Shown piece by piece: positions 46,629 to 54,627 of a stretch of 64,000 nt of DNA; position 1 is the stretch's first letter; every line of letters starts with the position of its first letter. Position numbers and translations under genes: made by a program. Origin of the DNA: Rossellomorea aquimaris. GTDB lineage: Bacteria; Bacillota; Bacilli; Bacillales; Bacillaceae_B. The stretch spans positions 434,001 through 498,000 of the forward strand of contig NZ_JXZC01000002.1 in the NCBI RefSeq assembly GCF_000935355.1, written 5' to 3'. The notes below the pieces were generated by a model. That model was not told the DNA's origin. It saw only the letters and a program-made list of their open reading frames with translations, and made no database searches.

Positions 46629-47133
46629 TTTCATATCCTCCTGTTATGGATTGAAGCTTTTTACACGCACGATGATAGGTGATTCGAACTTTATTCTCCG
46701 TCCAATTAAGAATGGCGGCCGTTTCCTTTACGTCAAAGCCATGTATCCCTTTTAAAACCAGCACATCCCGATAATTGGATTTAAGTTTTTGAATCGTGAT
46801 GAGAAGTTCGCGGCTCTCTTCATTCAGAAAATAAAGAGATTCAGGTGTTTCCATTGAAGCGGCTTCATGATTTCTTTGGGAAAAAGATGACAAGGACCAT
46901 TTATTCCGCTTCTTCTTTCTCAGTTCATCAAGGGCAAGATTCCTGGCAATGGAGTATAACCATGTTTTCGGATTCGCTTTCCCCTCAAACGAATCCACGG
47001 AATTCAATGCCCGGATGAATACTTCCTGAACAAGATCTTCCACATCAACGGACCCCATCCGATATACCAAGAATGTATATATAGGATCACTGTAGAGCCG
47101 AAACCAATCTGCGACCAATCTATTGTTGGACAT
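46615..47133 (-). CDS. ECF-type RNA polymerase sigma factor
   Basis: The 172-residue protein has sigma region 2 (VEDLVQEVFIRALNS, then KTWLYSIARNLALDEL) and region 4 (YRDVLVLKGIHGFDVKETA, NKVRITYHRACKKL) with no other domain. It resembles B. subtilis SigX in region 2. An ECF-type promoter (47166-47192) lies just upstream, so it probably drives its own operon. The next gene, overlapping by 14 bases, is the likely anti-sigma factor. Confidence 0.88.
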   Translation of the reverse strand: MSNNRLVADWFRLYSDPIYTFLVYRMGSVDVEDLVQEVFIRALNSVDSFEGKANPKTWLYSIARNLALDELRKKKRNKWSLSSFSQRNHEAASMETPESLYFLNEESRELLITIQKLKSNYRDVLVLKGIHGFDVKETAAILNWTENKVRITYHRACKKLQSITGGYENEES

Positions 47134-47165
47134 CCCATTCCCCCGCTTTTTTCTTTTATATATTA

Positions 47166-47192
47166 GACGATATAGAAGTTGAAATCATTTCA
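47166..47192 (-). promoter_or_regulatory. ECF-type promoter of the sigma operon
   Basis: On the minus strand TGAAAT (47187-47192) and CGTC (47166-47169) are separated by 17 bases. Bacillus ECF promoters have a TGAAAC-like -35 and a CGT-containing -10 at 16-17 bases. The putative transcription start is about 30 bases before the ATG. Confidence 0.65.
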
Positions 47193-47253
47193 CTTTTTAG
47201 ATTTTATTTCCAATTTTCATAAAAACTCTTCCTGCTGAATAAATGGTTACATC

Positions 47254-47292
47254 CGGTGCCAGACACTAACCCCCCACTTTGTGCCTGGCACC
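47254..47292. repeat. GTGCCAGGCAC-family inverted repeat (one arm mutated)
   Basis: GGTGCCAGACAC and GTGCCTGGCACC face each other over a short C-rich loop. One arm has A in place of G. It belongs to the same family as 52119-52209 and 54555-54602. Confidence 0.7.
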
Positions 47293-47337
47293 CGTTTAAG
47301 AACCGGCTTGGCCAACCTTCACAAAAATAAGGAAACC

Positions 47338-47365
47338 TTGACAACCATCCCCAATATACTATAAT
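47338..47365 (+). promoter_or_regulatory. SigA-type promoter of the ABC importer operon
   Basis: TTGACA at 47338-47343 and TATAAT at 47360-47365 are both consensus, with a 16-base spacer. TATTCCGACTAAAC follows at about 47379-47392 and could be a half-site of a sulfur regulator such as CymR; this last point is weak. Confidence 0.75.
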
Positions 47366-47421
47366 TGTTATTATTTATATTCCGACTAAACTAATAAGAT
47401 TTATAAGATAAGGATGATTAC

Positions 47422-48210
47422 ATGTTTATACAGATCAACCATCTCAATAAGCAATACCTTGATAAGGCAGGAAAACCCACCGATGTCTTGAAAGATATTA
47501 ATCTCGAAATTAATAAGGCTGAATTTGTTTCAATCCTTGGACCTTCGGGATGTGGAAAGTCCACTCTCCTCTCTATCGTGGCAGGCCTGACCGGCTCAAC
47601 TTCGGGAGAAATACTTGTAGAAGGAAATCCGATCAAGAAACCCGGAAAGGACCGGGGGATGGTTTTCCAGCAAGCGGCCTTATTCCCATGGCTTAATGTA
47701 CGGGACAACGTGACGTTCCCTCTCAAAAAAGAAATGTCCAAGAAAGATGCAAGGAAACAGGCAGCCAAATACTTACATATGGTCCAACTGGGAAACTATC
47801 AGGATCATTACCCTCATGAGCTGTCAGGGGGCATGCAGCAACGGGTGGCCATTGCCCGGGCTCTCTCCATGAACCCGGAAATCCTTCTCATGGATGAACC
47901 ATTCGGCGCACTGGATGAACAGACCCGCTCCCGTCTTCACCATCAACTGGAAACGATCTGGATGGAAACGAAGAAAACGGTCCTGTTCGTCACTCACAGC
48001 ATCTCGGAATCTATTAAGCTCTCAGACCGTATCATCGTCATGGGTACCAGACCCGGTACGATATTGGCGGATATCAAAGTGGATCTTCCCCGTCCACGGG
48101 ATGCTCATAAAGAAGAAATGGTAAAGATCGAAGAACATATCATGAGCTATCTAAAGAAGGAAATCGACAAAGTGATAAGCGAGGAATTGGCCTATGAACA
48201 CAGCTCTTAA
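47422..48210 (+). CDS. ABC transporter ATP-binding protein (sulfonate/nitrate/taurine family)
   Basis: The 262-residue ATPase has Walker [10 protein letters not shown], signature LSGGMQQR, Walker [17 protein letters not shown] and switch His in FVTHSISE. The [12 protein letters not shown] form and the GTRPG loop are typical of the SsuB/TauB/NrtD family. It energises the importer encoded by the next two genes. Its stop overlaps the permease start by 17 bases (48194-48210). A consensus promoter precedes it. Confidence 0.9.
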   Translation: MFIQINHLNKQYLDKAGKPTDVLKDINLEINKAEFVSILGPSGCGKSTLLSIVAGLTGSTSGEILVEGNPIKKPGKDRGMVFQQAALFPWLNVRDNVTFPLKKEMSKKDARKQAAKYLHMVQLGNYQDHYPHELSGGMQQRVAIARALSMNPEILLMDEPFGALDEQTRSRLHHQLETIWMETKKTVLFVTHSISESIKLSDRIIVMGTRPGTILADIKVDLPRPRDAHKEEMVKIEEHIMSYLKKEIDKVISEELAYEHSS

Positions 48211-48949
48211 ACGCATCATCTTTTTTGCCCTCATCATCGGCCTCTGGGAATCGGGATCACGATTCGGACTATGGACAGAAGTTGTCCTTCCTTCTCCCAC
48301 TTCCGTTTTTCAGGCCCTTTTTACAGGAATTGCAGATCAAACCTTGATCATTGACCTTATTGCAAGTTTCAAACGCCTCTTCATCGGTCTCGGGATCTCC
48401 TTAGTCATCGGCACGAGCATCGGTGTTCTACTGGCAAAATCAAAAACAGCCGACGATACACTCGGATCCTTACTCCTGGCTTTCCAAAGTGTACCAAGCA
48501 TTGTCTGGCTGCCACTTGCGATCATGTGGTTCGGACTAAATGAAAAAGCCGTCATTTTCGTCGTCATCCTTGGCGGGACATTCGTCATGGCCCTCAACAT
48601 TCGAATGGGTATAAAAAACGTCTCCCCCCTCTTTCTGAAAGCAGCACAAACCATGGGGTCGAGAGGTTTGGACTTATTCATTCGAGTCATCTTCCCGGCA
48701 TCGATCCCCTATGTAGTCACAGGTGCACGCCTTGCATGGGCATTTGCCTGGAGAGCGTTGATGGCCGGGGAACTGCTGAGTACCGGGCCCGGTCTTGGTT
48801 ACACTCTCCGATATGCATCTGATTTTGGTGACATGAGCCTCGTCATCGCCGTGATGATCATCATCGGTATCATCGGTGCCATCGTAGATCAGCTGATCTT
48901 CCAACGTGTCGAGCAATCGGTGATTAAGCGTTGGGGATTGGAGTCATAG
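48194..48949 (+). CDS. ABC transporter permease (SsuC/TauC family)
   Basis: The 251-residue membrane protein has about six hydrophobic segments and the EAA-type loop AAQTMGSRGLDLFIRVIFPAS. VPSIVWLPLAIMWFGLNEKAVIF is the conserved core of sulfonate/taurine/nitrate permeases. It forms the channel with the ATPase upstream. Confidence 0.9.
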   Translation: MNTALKRIIFFALIIGLWESGSRFGLWTEVVLPSPTSVFQALFTGIADQTLIIDLIASFKRLFIGLGISLVIGTSIGVLLAKSKTADDTLGSLLLAFQSVPSIVWLPLAIMWFGLNEKAVIFVVILGGTFVMALNIRMGIKNVSPLFLKAAQTMGSRGLDLFIRVIFPASIPYVVTGARLAWAFAWRALMAGELLSTGPGLGYTLRYASDFGDMSLVIAVMIIIGIIGAIVDQLIFQRVEQSVIKRWGLES

Positions 48950-49016
48950 CATTGCCTTAGAAAATACGGCAGGTACTTATCGCCTGCCTCATTAATAAAA
49001 AACAGGAGGTAACAAA

Positions 49017-50012
49017 ATGAAAAAAGCATTTCTACTCATAACGATTTTCTTTACATTCCTAGGTGTTTTGGCAGGATGCGGAACAGAAAAGAGTTCCGGT
49101 GGTGACGTAAGCGAGAAGGTCGTCATCGGTTACTTCCCCAATATTAACCACGTACCCGCTATGGTAGCGAAAGACAAAGGTTTTTATAAAAAGCAGCTGG
49201 GTGACGGTACAAAGATTGAATACAAAACCTTCCCTGATGGCTCATCATTCATGACCGCCTTGAAAACTGGCGAAATTGATGCCGGTCTTGTCGGTCCTGG
49301 TCCAGCCATGAACAACTATATGACCGGTGCTGACGTAAAAATCATCGGTGGTGGATCTACTGGTGGAACGGTGGTCCTTGCAAGTAAAGAAAGCGGCGTG
49401 AAATCAGTCGCCGATTTCGCAGGCAAATCCTTCATCACCCCAGCGGTCGGGTGTACACACGATGTCCAGGTCGAAACATTCCTTCAAGAATATGGCATTG
49501 AATCCCAACGTATCGGCGGGACCATGAAACACGTCACAGGAAACCCGGCTCAATATGCGAACATGCTGAAATCCGGTAAAGTCGACATTGCCGTTGCCCC
49601 GGAACCATGGGCAGCCGTGATCCAGCAGGAAACAGGTGCGAATGTAATCATCGATCACGATGAAATTTCATTCGGTGAAACCCTGCCTGCTTCAGTACTT
49701 GTAGCGTCTGGAAAGTCCGTGACAGAAAACCCTGACACCATCCAAAAAATCGTCGACGCTCATAAAGAAGCAACTTCTTTCATTGCAGAAAATCCTGAAG
49801 AAGCAAAAGAAATCACCATTAAAGACGTAAAAGACGTAACCGGCCAGGAACTGAGCAAAGAAGCCGTCAACCAGGCATGGGAACGCATCGGTTTCACCTA
49901 CAAAGTGGACTCCGAGGCCGTGCAAGCCTTTGCCGACTCATCCTATGAACTGAAATTCCTAAAAGAAAAACCGGAATTCACAGACCTCATTGACAAACAA
50001 TTCATAGACTAA
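49017..50012 (+). CDS. ABC transporter substrate-binding lipoprotein (SsuA/NrtA-like)
   Basis: The 331-residue protein has a lipoprotein signal with the lipobox LAGC (Cys about 21). The mature part follows the NMT1/SsuA fold: VVIGYFPNINHVPAMVAKDKG, LKTGEIDAGLVGPGPAMN, TPAVGCTHDVQVETFL, SGKVDIAVAPEPWAAV. Ligand is uncertain: aliphatic sulfonates are likeliest, but nitrate, taurine and pyrimidine precursors are bound by relatives. CAGGAGG precedes the ATG. The repeat at 50020-50053 follows. Confidence 0.88.
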   Translation: MKKAFLLITIFFTFLGVLAGCGTEKSSGGDVSEKVVIGYFPNINHVPAMVAKDKGFYKKQLGDGTKIEYKTFPDGSSFMTALKTGEIDAGLVGPGPAMNNYMTGADVKIIGGGSTGGTVVLASKESGVKSVADFAGKSFITPAVGCTHDVQVETFLQEYGIESQRIGGTMKHVTGNPAQYANMLKSGKVDIAVAPEPWAAVIQQETGANVIIDHDEISFGETLPASVLVASGKSVTENPDTIQKIVDAHKEATSFIAENPEEAKEITIKDVKDVTGQELSKEAVNQAWERIGFTYKVDSEAVQAFADSSYELKFLKEKPEFTDLIDKQFID

Positions 50013-50019
50013 CCAGATA

Positions 50020-50053
50020 AGGTCCGTCCCTCTTCAGAATGAGGGACGGACCT
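50020..50053. repeat. AGGGACGGACCT inverted pair after the binding-protein gene
   Basis: AGGTCCGTCCCTC and GAGGGACGGACCT pair perfectly around an 8-base loop. It begins 7 bases after the stop and may act as a terminator, although no T run follows. Confidence 0.8.
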
Positions 50054-50076
50054 CTGTTTCAGAAGGAGGAAGTGAA

Positions 50077-50667
50077 ATGAAAGGAAAGTCTATCATTGCT
50101 GCGGCTGCCCTATCCCTTTTCTTGCTTGCTGGCTGCCAGAGTGAAAATGTCGAGGAGTCTTTTCCCATGAAAGTGGAGGTCGGTGACTTGGCCGCTGTGG
50201 ATCAGAATGGGGAAAGCACGTCCTTAAGTGAGCTCAATAAGGGTAAGATTGTGATTGCCGATTTTATCTTTACAAATTGTGATACCGTCTGTCTTCCGAT
50301 GACGGCGAATATGGCAAAGCTTCAAAAAAAGATAGCAGATGCGGGGTTGGAGGATGAAATTCAGCTGGTTTCAATTAGTGTGGATCCCGAACATGATACT
50401 CCTGAGGTGTTGAAAGAATATAGCAGCCGATATGAAATGAAGGATGAGAATTGGAGCTTTCTGACGGGATACTCCCGTGATGAGATTGAATCCTTCGCCA
50501 ATGTTTCTTTTAAAACGCCTGCAGCTCAAGTGGAAGGATCGAATCAGTTCGTTCATGGAACGTCGTTTTATTTAGTGAGTGAAAATGGGGTTCTGTTGAA
50601 GCAGTATGAAGGGGTGTCCAATCCTCCTTATGAAGAGATGATTGAGGATATAGAGAAGTTGAAGTGA
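50077..50667 (+). CDS. SCO1/SenC family copper/thiol lipoprotein
   Basis: The 196-residue protein has a lipobox LLAGC and a thioredoxin-like SCO fold. FIFTNCDTVCLPMT carries the CxxxC copper pair and FVHGTSFYLV the conserved His ligand, so all three metal ligands are present. BsSco helps to assemble the CuA centre of cytochrome c oxidase. Here no oxidase genes are near. AGAAGGAGG precedes the ATG at 50077. Confidence 0.9.
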   Translation: MKGKSIIAAAALSLFLLAGCQSENVEESFPMKVEVGDLAAVDQNGESTSLSELNKGKIVIADFIFTNCDTVCLPMTANMAKLQKKIADAGLEDEIQLVSISVDPEHDTPEVLKEYSSRYEMKDENWSFLTGYSRDEIESFANVSFKTPAAQVEGSNQFVHGTSFYLVSENGVLLKQYEGVSNPPYEEMIEDIEKLK

Positions 50668-50698
50668 CCTTTTCGAGTGGGATCGAAGAGGTTTTTTT
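50667..50698 (+). terminator. terminator of the SCO gene
   Basis: ACCTTTTCGA and TCGAAGAGGT pair (one wobble) around a 6-base loop and lead into eight T. It overlaps the last base of the stop codon. Confidence 0.75.
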
Positions 50699-50871
50699 TG
50701 TGGATTTACGTCTGGACCCAACTCTCCATCCACCGATCACCAAACCAAATTCCACCAAAACCCCATGTCTATCCACTCATTTAACTTTCACCACCACTCC
50801 CAAAGCAGGAAAAACCCCTCAGCCTAACAAATACTACTCATAAAGGGATATTTATAAGGAGGGGGTTACCC

Positions 50872-52104
50872 ATGCACATTGGGGAAATCATTCGATTTTA
50901 TAGGGAAAAAGCGGGTCTCACCCAGTCGCAATTGGGTGAAGGAATATGTACAACGACACATGTCAGTAAGATCGAGAGGGGTAAAACGGCTTATTCAGAC
51001 GATATCATTTCACTTTTTTCAGAACGACTGGGAATCGACATCCATCATGAGATCAACTCATGTAATCAAGTCGAAAAGCAGCTGCAACTTTGGCATAATA
51101 GCATAATCATGAGGAGAATGAACCTTGTGGAACAAATGAAATCCGAACTTGAAAAATCTCCGTTTCTCGAGTCCTCGAAATATGGGGTCTACTATCACTT
51201 GCTCATGGCAAGGTACTACATCCTGCATAATAAAGATGACCTCTCTTCCAACATACTGGATTCCATCCGAAGGGGTTCAAGTCCTCTTACAGCTTTTGAG
51301 ACCAACCTGTTTTATCACGTTCAAGGAATCATCTATATAAGAGACACTACGGAAGAAAATCATCAAAGAGCCGTACAAATCTTTAAAAAAATAAATATGG
51401 ATGAATACAAAAATGAAGAATGCCATTATCATATATCGATTGCTTATCACTGTTTGGGAAACAAAGTAATGTCCTACTTGCACGCCGGTAAATCCCTCAG
51501 TTACTTTAAAAAGACGAATAATTACCCCGGTGCGATCAAGGCTGAGTCCTTAATGCTCCTGCAGCTGAGCAGTGAGATGTATCTGGATTTTGAAGATTTG
51601 GTCGAAAGGTATCAGAACCTGATCCAGGATAGTGATTCACTTGGGTACTTAGATCAAAAAGGGACTCTGTTAAATAACTTAGGGTATGAGTATTACAATC
51701 GTGAAGAATATGCCCTGGCCAAAAAGTGTTTTAAAGAAGCGTTGGACCTGGCGAAAAAAGGTTCGATGTTTTATTTGCGGAGATTATGTAATTATACGGA
51801 TGCCTGCATTGAAGGAAATCTCATACATTCCAAACAGATAAAGAAACACATCCAACACGGTCTAAAAGAGAGCAAAAGCGCAAACAATACACTATTCATT
51901 ACATTATTCGAACTTTTTTCTCTCCGTATATACAACCAAAGCGATGAATACTTCTCACATCTTGAAAACAAAGCACTGCCTTACTTTTTTGAAACGAAGA
52001 ATGTGTTGTTGATTGAAAGGTTTGGGAAGTTGCTCTATGAACATTATGTACAATCCGAGGAGTATAAAAAGGCGGTTCATTTATCCAGTCAATTGATGAC
52101 ATAG
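50872..52104 (+). CDS. HTH-TPR regulator of RRNPP type (NprR/PlcR-like)
   Basis: The 410-residue protein has an XRE helix-turn-helix at residues 3-60 (IGEIIRFYREKAGLTQSQLG, VSKIERGKTAYSDDI) and then TPR-like helix pairs to the C-terminus (for example LNNLGYEYYNREEYALAKKCF near 265-285). This size and order match RRNPP quorum-sensing regulators such as NprR (about 420 residues), which bind secreted, reimported peptides. AAGGAGGGGG precedes the ATG. No NprX- or PapR-like precursor peptide with a signal sequence is visible directly downstream. NprR controls neutral protease genes and a thermolysin-family gene is 6 kb away (58250), but linkage is only suggestive. Confidence 0.82.
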   Translation: MHIGEIIRFYREKAGLTQSQLGEGICTTTHVSKIERGKTAYSDDIISLFSERLGIDIHHEINSCNQVEKQLQLWHNSIIMRRMNLVEQMKSELEKSPFLESSKYGVYYHLLMARYYILHNKDDLSSNILDSIRRGSSPLTAFETNLFYHVQGIIYIRDTTEENHQRAVQIFKKINMDEYKNEECHYHISIAYHCLGNKVMSYLHAGKSLSYFKKTNNYPGAIKAESLMLLQLSSEMYLDFEDLVERYQNLIQDSDSLGYLDQKGTLLNNLGYEYYNREEYALAKKCFKEALDLAKKGSMFYLRRLCNYTDACIEGNLIHSKQIKKHIQHGLKESKSANNTLFITLFELFSLRIYNQSDEYFSHLENKALPYFFETKNVLLIERFGKLLYEHYVQSEEYKKAVHLSSQLMT

Positions 52105-52118
52105 TGGACGAGCATCGC

Positions 52119-52209
52119 GGTGCCAGGCACGAAACTTGGCAATGGTGCCAGGCACACATGTCATAACAAGTGTACCTGGTACAAAACCGTCGATTTGTAC
52201 CAGGTACAC
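52119..52209. repeat. GTGCCAGGCAC / GTACCAGGTAC repeat cluster
   Basis: GGTGCCAGGCAC occurs at 52119-52130 and 52144-52155 in direct orientation. The variant GTGTACCTGGTAC at 52170-52182 faces GTACCAGGTACAC at 52197-52209. The two forms differ by matched changes in both half-sites, so palindromy is kept. Confidence 0.75.
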
Positions 52210-52218
52210 TTTCAATCC

Positions 52219-52335
52219 TCACTCCATAAAAACGTTCACCAGCTTCACCCATCCAAAAAATGATATCCAAAGGGTGATACTGAAAATCATTCCCCACAAT
52301 AATCCGATAAACAAGTTGCCCTCTTCATCTCTCAC
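52219..52335 (-). CDS. small membrane protein, 38 aa
   Basis: This short gene is convergent with the HTH-TPR gene. GTG at 52333-52335 follows AGGAG with a 9-base spacing, and the frame runs to TGA at 52219-52221. The peptide opens MRDEEGNLFIGLLWG, then a hydrophobic stretch of about 20 residues (residues 8-28, ending WISFFGWVKL) and a short tail NVFME. It has the look of a single-pass membrane peptide. I do not recognise a named family. No promoter was clearly identified; a role with the neighbouring regulator or pilin operon is possible but unsupported. Confidence 0.6.
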   Translation of the reverse strand: MRDEEGNLFIGLLWGMIFSITLWISFFGWVKLVNVFME

Positions 52336-52422
52336 TTCAAAATTCTCCTGACTGATTAATGTATTTTAATAGTCAGCTTTTACAGAGGAAGGGGTAGATA
52401 TACTTCATTAGTCTCTCATAAA

Positions 52423-52449
52423 AAAACCTTCCACAAAAGTGAAAGGTTT
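52423..52449 (-). terminator. terminator of the minor pilin operon
   Basis: On the minus strand AAACCTTTCAC pairs imperfectly with TGGAAGGTTT and is followed by TTTTT, 13 bases beyond the stop at 52462. Confidence 0.75.
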
Positions 52450-52461
52450 GCATATTCAGGA

Positions 52462-53580
52462 TCAGTAATCAACTTCAGTGGAAATATCATCCCACATAAT
52501 AGATAACGTTTGAGCGGAGCTTCTTACTCCACAGTTTTTCACAAAGTCAGTGTGATTCACATAGATTGGCTGTCCAGACTTAATATCCCCTCTTACAGAA
52601 CCTTTCACAAATAACTTACCTTCTACTTGAATCCGACCCGCTTCAAGGTTGCCGGCTACACACATTTTTGAGTTTGTACTAATAGTTAAATGTTTGGAAA
52701 TAGAAACGTCTCCCCCAACATAAGTATAGGAGTTATCTTCTATATCCATATGCCCGTTAAGGCTCATGCTGCCTCCGACATATACCTTGGAACTGTCCAA
52801 TCTTAGGTGTCCTCCAAAGCTCATCGCACCCTTTACTTCAAGGGTCACTTCCGAAGCATTATTCATATTCTTCCCGAGTGACATTGAGCCATCAGAATGA
52901 ATATATGTATTGGTCATGTTATTGACATTACCGTCCAGTGTGAGTGCTCCGGTTGTATAGATAACCTTGTCATCCAAGTTATTATGATTTTGATGAAAGG
53001 TACCAGAGCCAACAACTAAAATTTCATCACAACTATCATATATAATCGGTGGATTTTTGCATTTAGGGGGAAGGTTTTCCGGTTTGAGAATTTGGTTGAA
53101 ATCCGGTAGTTCTTTTGATGAGGTTGGTCCGGTCTTAAGCGGGATTGTCATGGTCGTGTGCAAGGTGGTTTCTTTACTTTCCGAACTTCCTAAACTCTCA
53201 AATTCAACCACTAGTTCACTTTTATCCGAGGAAAGGTTTGCAGTGGTTTTATCCATTGGAATTCTAAAAAATGCTTCCGTTGAAATTTCCTCTATCACAT
53301 CTCTATTTTTCAAAGAACCTATCACTTTATTTTCCAGGTCTGCACGATCATTAATCCCACTGATCTCTAAAGAATTCAGAACATTTTTTACCGTCTCTTC
53401 ATAATACTCCACGCCCATCTCCGCCAACGCAACCGATTGATAGTCCTTCTCCACTTCCTTATTTTGTTTCACACTGCTAAAGGATTGACCCATGAAGGAT
53501 AATGAAATCACCATAAAAACAACCATCATTAATAGGACGGTCACCAATGCATATCCTTTATCGTTTTTTAGATCATTCAT
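52462..53580 (-). CDS. PilX-like pilus-associated protein with repetitive beta-solenoid-like C-terminus
   Basis: The 372-residue protein starts with NDKGYALVTVLLMMVVFMVI, a type III (prepilin-like) signal and hydrophobic helix, but position +5 is Thr instead of the Glu of standard pilins, as in PilX-type minor components. The C-terminal half (about 195-335) has short repeating units around VxGSxxxxGHxxxxxSxxYVGGxxSLxGH, resembling bactofilin/polymer-forming or parallel-beta-helix repeats. It is the third gene of a pilin operon, overlapping the previous gene by 8 bases. The likely role is a large tip or surface component of a type IV-like pseudopilus (inference). Confidence 0.72.
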   Translation of the reverse strand: MNDLKNDKGYALVTVLLMMVVFMVISLSFMGQSFSSVKQNKEVEKDYQSVALAEMGVEYYEETVKNVLNSLEISGINDRADLENKVIGSLKNRDVIEEISTEAFFRIPMDKTTANLSSDKSELVVEFESLGSSESKETTLHTTMTIPLKTGPTSSKELPDFNQILKPENLPPKCKNPPIIYDSCDEILVVGSGTFHQNHNNLDDKVIYTTGALTLDGNVNNMTNTYIHSDGSMSLGKNMNNASEVTLEVKGAMSFGGHLRLDSSKVYVGGSMSLNGHMDIEDNSYTYVGGDVSISKHLTISTNSKMCVAGNLEAGRIQVEGKLFVKGSVRGDIKSGQPIYVNHTDFVKNCGVRSSAQTLSIMWDDISTEVDY

Positions 53581-54028
53581 TATGGTTACTTCCCTTCAGT
53601 CTATATAAGGTTGTATCGATGACGAACTTATTGTTGGGATGGTGCTTATCTGTGATAGTGACGAGTAAAGGATAATCGCTCTTGCTTGGTTTGATGGGTT
53701 CCTCCGGGGCCTTTTCCAGTGAAAAACACAGATCGCTATGATGAAACTCCTCTTCTTCTTCACTGTATTTCACTTTGATGGTACATTCCGGATTTTCCAA
53801 TTCATAGAATTCAGAAGTCTGATGAATCCTCGTCAACTTCATCGTCAGAATATTGGCTTCCTGCTGAATACTATTTTGCGAGACTGCCTTTTTTGTATAA
53901 TGGATCCCTTGAAAGAATACATTCCATATAACTGCACCTATAATCGACAAAATGGTTAAAGTAGCAAGGACTTCAACAAGCGTCAGGCCACGTTCGTTAT
54001 GTATCAATGTAGAAGCCCCCTTAGTCAT
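53573..54028 (-). CDS. prepilin-type N-terminal cleavage/methylation protein (minor pseudopilin)
   Basis: The 151-residue protein has the prepilin peptidase site NERG/LTLVEVLATLTILS with Glu at +5, followed by one long hydrophobic helix and a small globular domain rich in charged residues. It resembles PulJ/ComGF-type minor pseudopilins in layout. It overlaps both neighbours by 8 bases, so the trio is translationally coupled. No prepilin peptidase, ATPase or platform protein is in the window. Confidence 0.78.
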   Translation of the reverse strand: MTKGASTLIHNERGLTLVEVLATLTILSIIGAVIWNVFFQGIHYTKKAVSQNSIQQEANILTMKLTRIHQTSEFYELENPECTIKVKYSEEEEEFHHSDLCFSLEKAPEEPIKPSKSDYPLLVTITDKHHPNNKFVIDTTLYRLKGSNHNE

Positions 54029-54440
54029 TTATCATCACGTATCCGTAGGTTTCACTTACTATTTTTTGATCTTCAAGCACTTGGATGAGCAATCGATGAG
54101 CTTTTGCTGGAGATGGGGATTCTGTTGCATCTAAATCAGAGTGTTTATTGATTGTTACATTCACCTTGAATCCATCGATTGTGGAAGTGAAATACTGATG
54201 GTGCGGGTCTGTCCCTTCATTTTTCACGTAATGTGGTGGCGGTGTTTCAAGGCTGCCCCGTTCTTTCCACAGAGCAAGCTCTCCCCTGGCCACGTTCACA
54301 GCCTTCATTTTCTCGCCATTATATGCGTTCATCCTGCCCATCTGTGGAAAGAAATTTACAATCGTCAAGAGAACGATCGATAAGATCACCATCGACAGGA
54401 GCACTTCTAGTAACGTCATCCCTTTTTCATTTTGCGTCAT
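54021..54440 (-). CDS. prepilin-type N-terminal cleavage/methylation protein (pseudopilin)
   Basis: The ATG at 54440 lies 12 bases after GGGGAGG; the in-frame TTG directly at that site is too close. The 139-residue protein has NEKG/MTLLEVLLSMVILS with Glu +5, then a C-terminal domain of about 100 residues. It resembles PilV/PulI-type minor pilins. It is the first gene of the three-gene operon that ends with the PilX-like protein. Confidence 0.78.
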   Translation of the reverse strand: MTQNEKGMTLLEVLLSMVILSIVLLTIVNFFPQMGRMNAYNGEKMKAVNVARGELALWKERGSLETPPPHYVKNEGTDPHHQYFTSTIDGFKVNVTINKHSDLDATESPSPAKAHRLLIQVLEDQKIVSETYGYVMIND

Positions 54441-54554
54441 GATCTTATCCAACCTCCCCTTAAGATGATTATATTTTCCTATATCGATTATACCATTTCC
54501 ATTCTACTAATCACTCGATCATTTGCTAAAATCAACCAAAAAATCGATGCCAAT

Positions 54555-54602
54555 CTATCGGTGCCAGGCACCAACATCATGTTTGGTGCCTGGCACCGAT
54601 AG
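54555..54602. repeat. GTGCCAGGCACC palindromic element with perfect 20-bp arms
   Basis: CTATCGGTGCCAGGCACCAA and its exact complement face each other over an 8-base loop. ATGGCACCGATAG follows at 54603-54615 as a further partial copy. It sits between the histidine kinase stop and the pilin operon promoter. Confidence 0.85.
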
Positions 54603-54627
54603 ATGGCACCGATAGACCGGTATTCTT

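Noticed and set aside
47379-47405. CymR operator before the sulfonate-type ABC genes
   Set aside because: TATTCCGACTAAAC resembles one half-site only; the second half is too weak to call without a matrix search.
50077-50667. SCO gene as part of a cytochrome oxidase locus
   Set aside because: No oxidase, CtaB or CtaG genes are adjacent; orphan SCO genes are normal in Bacillus.
52136-52351. 71-residue plus-strand frame after the RRNPP gene as a signal-peptide precursor
   Set aside because: Its first third is translated repeat sequence (VPGT units) and it has no ribosome binding site or secretion signal.
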